Part shown: piece by piece, positions 61,301 to 64,000 of the stretch
Numbering within the stretch: the first letter of the stretch is position 1
How the letters are laid out: each line of letters opens with the position of its first letter
Origin: an uncultured Lachnospiraceae bacterium
GTDB lineage: Bacteria > Bacillota > Clostridia > Lachnospirales > Lachnospiraceae
Direction of reading: 5' to 3'
NCBI GenBank assembly: GCA_902789175.1
Contig: CADANF010000012.1
Coordinates: 1 to 64,000, forward strand
DNA length: 64,000 nt
Made by a program: the position numbers and the translations under genes
Notes under the pieces: model-generated
What the model was told of the DNA's origin: nothing
The model's database searches: none
What the model saw: the letters and a program-made list of their open reading frames with translations, nothing else

Positions 61301-62257
61301 AGCTACTATGCACATGTAAGTGATGCTGAAGATGCTGTATTTGAAGGCCTTACTACAGACTTTGAAGGTACAGACAAGGTACAGAATAATACAGTTGTTA
61401 ATAACAAATATAAGGCTGACATCAAGCTTCAGAAGGTTTCAGAAGCAGATCCTGATGTTAAGTTACCAGGTTCAATCTTTGAGCTTTCAAAAGAAGTTGA
61501 AGATGAAGAAGGTAATAAGAGTCGCGTTGTTGTTGCAAGTGCAAAGACTGGAATTGATGGTGTTCTTATTCTTAAGGGAGTATTTGCTGATGTAAAATAT
61601 ACTCTTACAGAAGTTGAATCACCTAATGGTTATTATGTTTCAAAGAATCCTATAAAGGTTTCATTTAAGGTTGTACCGGATCCAGAAGATCCAAGTAAGA
61701 ATGAAGTTGTATTTGATACAGATTCATTTGATAGTGGTGATGGAACTGCAACAATAGATGAAAATGGAAATGTTACATGGTTAGAGCCAGTAACTATCGT
61801 TAGATTTGCTAAGTTAGACGAAGCAGGTAACCATCTTTCAGGAGCAACTCTTCAGGTTGTTGATGAAAATGGCGATGTTGTAGTTGGACCATGGCTTTCA
61901 ACTGAAGAGGACTATGAAGTATCTGGATTATTTGATGCAAACGATGACAAGACATATAAGCTTGTTGAAGTTTCAGCACCAAAGGGATATGAAGTAGCAG
62001 CCCCAGTTGAGTTTAAGGTGGATGATAAGAAGATTGGACCTGATGAGAATTATGTCATTACAGTAAGTATGACAGATAAGAAGAGTAATACACCACATAG
62101 GTCTGATACACCTGAAACACCAAATGATAATCCAGGCAATAATCCACAGACAGGAGATGATTCACCAATTATCCCTGTTGCAGGACTTATGCTTGTATCA
62201 TTTACAGGACTTTTCATTATAGGAAAGAAAAAGAGAAACAAAAGAAAAGCTAATTAA
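49400..62257 (+). CDS. giant cell-wall surface protein (4285 residues) with prealbumin-fold repeats
   Basis: A signal peptide (RRIIAILMALLMCFTIIVPA, residues 12-31) leads the protein. Residues 50-1150 hold large beta-rich domains. About 1160-1308 resemble a Spy0128/FctA-type pilin isopeptide domain. Then come many Cna-B/SpaA-like units with GKYTVKE or TYTLRET beta strands, including ten near-identical repeats at residues 2722-3773 and three further units. The end has NPQTG (4248-4252), a hydrophobic span and KKKRNKRK, a sortase anchor signal. GAGGAG lies before the ATG. It is likely an adhesin or matrix-binding protein; the ligand is unknown. No sortase gene is in the window. Confidence 0.93.
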   Translation: METKKRFKLTGRRIIAILMALLMCFTIIVPAGGGGNGLGWVNAQTEDVGNASSGKLVRFTTITLKDVTTGELIVEKGIPTGNRVNENDNVTIMFEFLIGEMDTIEKDENGNYLTFSTEVNTSGGKLKETGSDYLPDTGNSNRDMGDWSLTSDGKLTVNINDKGADSATEQGNGYVFLKGTGKSIWVTWEGKLDFSGVEDAETGEGMIDVIVAGEKTAVPVNLDDNKVSVSKEIIQKDGNDVYYDKKTGKYFVDYQINVKTNKGYAFIDSIEDKAGTTIGDDFYNLQISLKTAYGSVSKIEGATLADLNTAIRTDEELIITYSREVKPDFLNGSDKYYDSDGSRTNKAIVHGITNHGTKVSPESNPVIYSNASPGIGKEGKYEDGKINWTCYIEIPKDSGISVKTIEDEISHTITPNTATDGNIGSAPSGIKNIANWNKVSDNPIRYEYSYSTDVSELLLEEKNIKAALIKNELNVVFRDQNGEEVTRYIAPVVEVNPGTGESIHTSKATVQKTFEEYNKFKQVSTKYRLLKWEITVTTPSEEDWNDLSYIDIIDDPQTWQHHYLARRVEFEDGTLLYSDSGFNRGQSSNTGFFTDEGKKYFDTSLAEADKTQYPFDINDGCLKLRLKKDNLSPEKDYTFVVYTRVTDDSKLSKRSFKNDVQVLTTFKDTLTVEEDKDSDESGVLKTTEKFGEPVGKGGEVEYTVTFDLGAYAKNLHMQNRTLYPNDKIVFYDEIKNGYLEYVPDSAVLSCDMFQNEYYKIPYLEFTGNLEVSTDGGKTTFTYTMTDELMKLFDYTTGTFTYHGSQFNPILKINYLAKLTDEEARELTLSEEKENNYSNEVKVSYNGVVVGQDTEDVFLTANKVLDKQYVHQGAKLTYTVTVNPDAVKFNDDGSRLYAKDVAGANLRIIKNSIKVSDENGELEIGSGKNQYDYKIEKDQNGDNVLKFDIPDGKALTITYSALIDVAGNIIQPSDRVANTFYLYKHEDVMEIDRVSKSIESGDFVQDSGGSSARATVRLSKVWFNGQKYVSLSDCKFELYECRVKDGIVLIGDRVTFNRDNNIYMANVDGANTEISIAEEGISVKELDFAKLYLLHETEAPNPLNKTDYYFIVSNDSGNDDSLKITDEQFKEKYLNVTDEDGNSIKINKYKDSNAEFEIEDFVEFELEAKKTVVFDNGEAAPIGTYSFNIDEVDVDLANAEVIEGGYTASKQNDAEGNVEFDPIKVTMTSDEEYYYYKVYEDQTSVPEGVTPDDTYYIITMHVKRRDNGEFTHNLAYTKYERDGKDSEYSASYVNADDIKFKNVVESNDKGSLEISKSVYVDGNDRTNTYKDKAYSFTVQDKDKNYYDTDGTKTSDEKIISVYPGEVVTVSGLKPGKYTVKEKTDDLNLANYKYVGLTTNPEDGVVDVVKNEIAKYEAKNDYETKTTSVKIIKTDAADLDARIGGAEFTLTGSTLDTPVVKTTLEATGQLQFDGLLYGATYELAETKAPEGYRVSGSSPWTISVADNGVITITDKDGKESTYTSAGYTIADEKKKSELIVTKTFSGDISDDEKDKVSFQIYAENGDKLADFTYAEMENGSKSFNLNPGKYTVKETTETVDGYTLTRTYTVDSSVNTKDVSKTSYTDAGVAVEIDDKESVTVAFKNDYVKDTGNLKITKKFINIDDNSSIDISKLTDAEKAKVIFEIEGPDSFDEIITLKDFSSDFTYTFENIPVGEYTITEDNQLTDTKEYTFVDYVVSYKDGESEIEPDFNKVKVTKNSTTESTVTNAYEKKMAVLAVSKTFEGTVNETDKNKVAFEIYDAESKLYAAFTYEDMESGIKTLEVLPGEYTVKEVANDIKGITISKSYKVESSDSDHNASGTYTASGVTVTLANKEKAEVAFNNNYVRDSGKLEITKVFANGNETVDISGLTDEEKASVKFTITGPADYETKTISLLDFDSDMKYQETNVPTGNYKVTETGADGLKISGYTFVSSKVGMKDGTAVPDEGAVLAKDETVSFKVVNNYSRKAYIVVSKAVSGDYTNLTDAEKKNIKFTVKDASENEVASFTLYEMVDLKKTIEVEPDKEYFVVESASDLTNYKLTATYERKSDLDSTNNISAVYTIGDKVATNTVHAAETVTVKFTNSYTSKKGSLVIKKNLLLDNEEKKDNTKEFVFNVRNKETGIFYNKVATASEKPQDIKVAAGGTVTIEDLPVGTYEITEVTDKNPEIEGYTYQTTKVGTEEKVVAEVTVKDGLTNDPAEVSFINEYTRDKGYLQIVKSFEDEKGNAIDESSIDKSKISFTITGPDGYEKTVAYSEFTDGKYLLTNINTGNYSIKETVSDGSVENYTISTNLSTMSKKDVAVTSDTTEGAPEVAELKNVYTRDKGKLKIKKSFSFTKIDGSEANPSLTDEIKENIKFTITGPDDYSLVVTYKDFTNGEYEVSGLAAGTYSVKETGYDTEKLIENYSFVTDSSDVAVKSDLNVTATNEPVATFKNVYTEDYGYLNISKTVKVDSDSDISNADSNIVDKTFKITVKNADGKYVSAEVDTNNNAVLKDNKNDAVISIKNGEDLTLGRLAAGVYTVEEDKDAALAGDSETAGITLKDLYGLDVTGTGEVTVSKENAASDSPAKTEVVNNYLTRKFVKIIKTDIEGNKLSGAKLEILSSDGTTVIDSWTSDKDKDYFITGLEAGKTYILKETVAPNGYKITTDSTISFDDEGRVTVNGAASLTTEGKIQTILVKDEATKVSISKVDVTNEKELEGATIQILDENGNVVELNGKKAEWVSTNEPHVIEGLDVEKTYTLRETVAPEGYTIATDTKFELNADGTVNKTKTTTKTNSEGVLLIEDKKTSVKISKVDIANGKEVEGATIQILDKDGNVVKVDGERLEWVSTKTPHEIKGLATGKTYTLKEVIAPEGYTIATETEFKLNADGTINTSETTTSINDDGVLLVEDGKISVKISKVDVVGGAEIEGATIQILDKDGNVVRVNGKKLEWVSSNKPYIISGLSSGETYTLRETVAPDGYTVATDTTFVLKADGIVDKERTTTKTDSKGVLLVEDKMTSVKISKVDVANNEELEGATIQILDENGNVVVANGETLEWVSTKTPKEIKGLAVGKTYTLRETAAPAGYKVATDKKFELNLDGTINTVNTTAYTADGVIFVNDSLTSVKISKKDITNGEELEGATIQILDEEGKVVELNGKKLEWVSTKEAHEIVGLTTNKPYTLRETIAPDGYSVATDTKFELNADGTVNKQKTETIIDSHDNLVINDKKTSVKISKVDVTTKEELEGATIQILDSEGKVVVLDGKKLEWVSTKEAHEIVGLKTETTYTLRETVAPEGYTIAADTKFELNKDGSINSDKTTATTDNGILLVNDDMTSVKVSKVDITSDEELEGARIQILDKDGNVVDEWVSTKEAHEITGLKTGETYTLRETVAPDGYAIATNTKFELNADGTINKDKTTTVTDSTGRMLVQDKKTSVKISKVDIANGEELEGATIQILDGDGKVVVLDGKKAEWVSTKEPHEVVGLTVGKTYTLRETVAPAGYTVATDTKFELNLDGTVNTVNTTATIDNGVILVEDSMTSVKISKTDIANGEELEGAKIQILDENGKIVTINGEKIEWVSTKEAHEIKGLETKKKYILRETVAPDGYAITTDTYFELNADGTVNQDATTTNTDKGVLLVEDKMTSVKISKVDIAGGEEIEGATIQILDENENIVTINGEKVEWVSTKEAHEIKGLETKKKYILRETIAPDGYSIATDTYFELNADGTVNTDKTTSKITDEESNSLVIEDELTNVYISKRDISGEVILKGAVIQILNADKTVAKDKDGNEIEFTTTEDEFYKISGLTVGKNYYIHEAKAPEGYKLTADVSFYLNKNGQVEFNGSTKEVSGNTVMLLKDAVTELNFTKVGRVNEDCSDNPNETTPLEGVEFTAELLDNDGNVQTGEKAYKAVAVSNNMGTVVFNNLPAGDYIIRETATIDSYKLSDNSYYAHVSDAEDAVFEGLTTDFEGTDKVQNNTVVNNKYKADIKLQKVSEADPDVKLPGSIFELSKEVEDEEGNKSRVVVASAKTGIDGVLILKGVFADVKYTLTEVESPNGYYVSKNPIKVSFKVVPDPEDPSKNEVVFDTDSFDSGDGTATIDENGNVTWLEPVTIVRFAKLDEAGNHLSGATLQVVDENGDVVVGPWLSTEEDYEVSGLFDANDDKTYKLVEVSAPKGYEVAAPVEFKVDDKKIGPDENYVITVSMTDKKSNTPHRSDTPETPNDNPGNNPQTGDDSPIIPVAGLMLVSFTGLFIIGKKKRNKRKAN
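57563..60718 (+). repeat. ten tandem ~316-bp repeats in the surface-protein gene
   Basis: Ten units of about 105 residues follow the pattern TSVKISKVD, EELEGATIQILD, NGKKLEWVSTKEAHEI, GLTYTLRET, VAPDGY and FELNADGT. They total 3156 bases. The seventh unit lacks about 7-8 residues at the NGKKLE position. A divergent unit precedes (KFVKIIKTDIEGNKLSG) and another follows (TNVYISKRDISGEV). Units share long identical DNA words (GAAGGAGCAACAATCCAGAT), a sign of expansion by recombination. The lysine in KISK and the Glu in LRET sit where prealbumin domains form isopeptide bonds, so the repeats may be cross-linked. Confidence 0.92.
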
Positions 62258-62268
62258 TTAGCTGCTTT

Positions 62269-62300
62269 AAGGCATAGGTTTTTCCACCTATGCCTTTTTT
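62269..62300 (+). terminator. terminator after the giant surface-protein gene
   Basis: AAGGCATAGGT / ACCTATGCCTT stem with loop TTTTCC, followed by TTTT. The next 190 bases up to metY hold no gene and no recognisable SAM or T-box element. Confidence 0.92.
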
Positions 62301-62492
62301 AATATGAATAATTCCTTGAGTCAGGGGGGAGCTTAGATAATGAAAAATATCCCTTATAGGCTAAGATTATAATTAAGCCTTGAAACAAAGACGTTTAATA
62401 TATATAATTACTTTAGTTAAACAGAGTTTAAAATAAATATTTGCTTTGAGATTTATTTTGGAATTATTGAAAACAAAGCAAAAGGAGGAAAA

Positions 62493-63770
62493 ATGAGACA
62501 GGAAACAAAATGTATTCAGGCTGGATATATGCCTAAAAATGGCGAGTCAAGAATGATACCTATCATTCAGAGTACAACATTTAAGTATGATACAAGTGAA
62601 GATATGGGTAAACTTTTTGACCTTGAAGCAGAAGGCTATTTCTATACAAGACTTCAGAATCCTACAAATGATTATGTAGCTGCAAAGATTGCATCACTTG
62701 AAGGTGGTACAGCTGCAATGCTTACATCATCAGGTCAGGCTGCATCTTTCTTCTCAGTATTTAATATTGCAAATGCAGGAGATCATGTTATAGCATCAGC
62801 ATCTATCTATGGCGGAACATTTAATCTTTTTAATGTAACTATGAAGAAGATGGGAATTGATTTTACATTTGTAGATCCTGACTGTACAGATGAAGAACTT
62901 GAAGCTGCATTTAAGCCTAATACGAAGGCAGTTTTTGGTGAGACTATTGCAAATCCTGCTCTCATTGTATTTGATATAGAAAGATTCGCAAATGCTGCAC
63001 ATAAACATGGAGTTCCTCTTATCGTTGATAATACTTTTGCAACTCCTATAAACTGCAGACCATTTGAATTTGGGGCAGATATTGTTATTCATTCAACAAC
63101 AAAATATATGGATGGACATGATGCATCAGTTGGTGGTGTTATTGTTGATTCTGGTAAGTTTGATTGGATGGCTCATAAAGACAAATTCCCTGGACTTACA
63201 ACTCCTGATGAGTCTTACCATGGAATTACATATGCTGAAAAATTTGGAAATGCAGGGGCATTTATTACAAAGTGTACTGCTCAGTTAATGAGAGATTTAG
63301 GATCTATTCAGGCTCCTATGAATGCATATTTACTTAACCTTGGACTTGAGTCTCTGGCAGTAAGAATGGAAAGACATTGCAGCAATGCCCAAAAGGTAGC
63401 TGAATTCCTTGAAGGAAATGAAAAAGTTGCCTGGGTTAATTATCCTGGACTTGAGTCAAATAAATATTATGAAAGAGCAAAGAAATATCTGCCTAATGGA
63501 ACTTGTGGTGTTGTATCTTTCGGTGTTAAGGGCGGAAGAAAGGCTGCAGAAGAATTTATGAAGCATCTTAAGGTAGCTATTATTGCTACTCATGTTGCAG
63601 ATGCTCATACCTGTGTCCTTCATCCAGCTTCATCAACACATAGACAGCTTACAGACGAAGAGCTTGTTAAAGGTGGAGTACTTCCAGATCTTATCAGACT
63701 TTCTGTTGGTATTGAAAATGTGGATGATATTATCGAAGACATTCAGCAGGCATTAGATGCAGTAAAATAA
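62493..63770 (+). CDS. metY: O-acetylhomoserine sulfhydrylase MetY (PLP enzyme)
   Basis: 425 residues of the Cys/Met metabolism PLP family. The N-terminus, TKCIQAGYMPKNGESRMIPIIQSTTFKYDT, and GYFYTRLQNPTNDYVAAKIA are MetY features; the PLP lysine is in HSTTKYMDGHDASVGG, and HVADAHTCVLHPASSTHRQL is near the end. MetY condenses O-acetylhomoserine with sulfide to homocysteine. AGGAGG precedes the ATG. It stands alone, with terminators on both sides. Confidence 0.94.
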   Translation: MRQETKCIQAGYMPKNGESRMIPIIQSTTFKYDTSEDMGKLFDLEAEGYFYTRLQNPTNDYVAAKIASLEGGTAAMLTSSGQAASFFSVFNIANAGDHVIASASIYGGTFNLFNVTMKKMGIDFTFVDPDCTDEELEAAFKPNTKAVFGETIANPALIVFDIERFANAAHKHGVPLIVDNTFATPINCRPFEFGADIVIHSTTKYMDGHDASVGGVIVDSGKFDWMAHKDKFPGLTTPDESYHGITYAEKFGNAGAFITKCTAQLMRDLGSIQAPMNAYLLNLGLESLAVRMERHCSNAQKVAEFLEGNEKVAWVNYPGLESNKYYERAKKYLPNGTCGVVSFGVKGGRKAAEEFMKHLKVAIIATHVADAHTCVLHPASSTHRQLTDEELVKGGVLPDLIRLSVGIENVDDIIEDIQQALDAVK

Positions 63771-63790
63771 TATATCTTTAATATAAAAAG

Positions 63791-63833
63791 CAATATTCCC
63801 GGGTTAAGTGCAGCCCGGGAATATTGTTTTTTT
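63791..63833 (+). terminator. terminator after metY
   Basis: CAATATTCCCGGG / CCCGGGAATATTG stem with a 10-base loop, overlapped and followed by seven T. Confidence 0.93.
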
Positions 63834-63878
63834 GCCATTACTTACTTTTAGGATAGTATATTACAAAAAAGTGCATAC

Positions 63879-64000
63879 TTTTTTGAGACGCACTCTCGAG
63901 CAAGCATTCAGCGCATTAGTCCAGTTGTTTTGCGAACGTTATACTAGTATAACGTCACTTAAATAACTGGACCGAATGCTTGCCTGCTTACATCGATAGC
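63879..64000. mobile_element. two IS630-like ends meeting at CTAG (right edge)
   Basis: 63879-63947 is the 69-bp copy of 28-96 (one mismatch), ending GTTATAC-TAG. Directly right of CTAG (63944-63947) a second end begins TATAACGTCAC...TTAAATAACTGGACCGAATGCTTGC. The two arms are imperfect inverted copies (GCAAGCATTC / GAATGCTTGC, GTCCAGTT / AACTGGAC, CGTTATAC / GTATAACG). This looks like two element ends facing each other, the second continuing beyond the window. No transposase is visible here. Confidence 0.6.

Noticed and set aside
62303-62492. SAM-dependent riboswitch before metY
   Set aside because: None of the S-box, SMK or T-box conserved words can be found in the 190 bases; a plain promoter is the safer reading.
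63879-64000. Integron attC-like site
   Set aside because: The arms and GTTATAC / GTATAAC ends looked like attC at first, but the core GTTRRRY is not met, no integrase is nearby, and the CTAG context and a shared end next to an IS630 transposase start fit insertion-sequence termini better.

Overview
The window looks like a chromosomal segment of an AT-rich Firmicute of the family Lachnospiraceae (Butyrivibrio/Lachnospira-like). This rests on codon usage, the thi and NAD gene sets, GH94 phosphorylases, a DUF5688 protein, LytTR/GHKL regulators and large prealbumin-fold surface proteins. I see no rRNA, tRNA or CRISPR array.

Layout. (1) 1-420: the end of an IS630-like element inserted at CTAG in a truncated TPR gene. 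(2) 415-4315: a TPP riboswitch with terminator, then thiM-thiE-thiD-cytX (thiamine precursor uptake and salvage), followed by a CarD-type regulator and rlmD. (3) About 6.4-20.0 kb: an integrative mobilizable element in the 3' end of rlmD. Its left, minus-strand half carries a DUF262-HNH nuclease, two tandem EcoRI-family adenine methyltransferases, a small RHH protein, relaxase and MobC, an oriT-like hairpin cluster, a P4-type primase/helicase and an excisionase-like gene. A non-coding centre holds an iteron array (11 copies of TGTCACCAA-like units) that looks like a replication origin. The plus-strand half carries a ClpX-like AAA+ ATPase, a DUF5688 protein and a large serine recombinase. The recombinase ends in a copy of the RlmD C-terminal tail, which marks the right attachment junction.

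(4) 20.3-25.5 kb: a LytTR response regulator, a GHKL kinase without a sensor domain, and a two-subunit ABC exporter. (5) 25.5-29.1 kb: decayed mobile DNA (XRE, KilA-N, broken serine recombinase, IS630 remnant) around an LD-carboxypeptidase gene. (6) 29.1-33.6 kb: a MATE exporter, a BtrH-like/C39-fold protein with a glycosyltransferase, and a small membrane protein. (7) 33.8-38.1 kb: an ArsC/Spx-like protein and a complete NAD salvage operon (NrtR-like regulator, nicotinamidase, NMN adenylyltransferase-like, nicotinate phosphoribosyltransferase, NAD synthase) with two matching operators. (8) 38.2-47.7 kb: a lipoprotein SGNH hydrolase, two GH94 phosphorylases, a membrane-anchored NagZ-type GH3 enzyme, a 2-hydroxyacid dehydrogenase and a LUD protein, suggesting use of N-acetylglucosamine-containing sugars. 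(9) 47.7-62.3 kb: a MocR-type regulator facing away from a 4285-residue surface protein with a sortase signal and ten tandem repeats. (10) metY, then another cluster of IS630-like ends at the right edge.

The parts most worth attention are the two-methyltransferase plus DUF262-HNH module on the element, the element's iteron origin, and the tail-swapping integration into rlmD.
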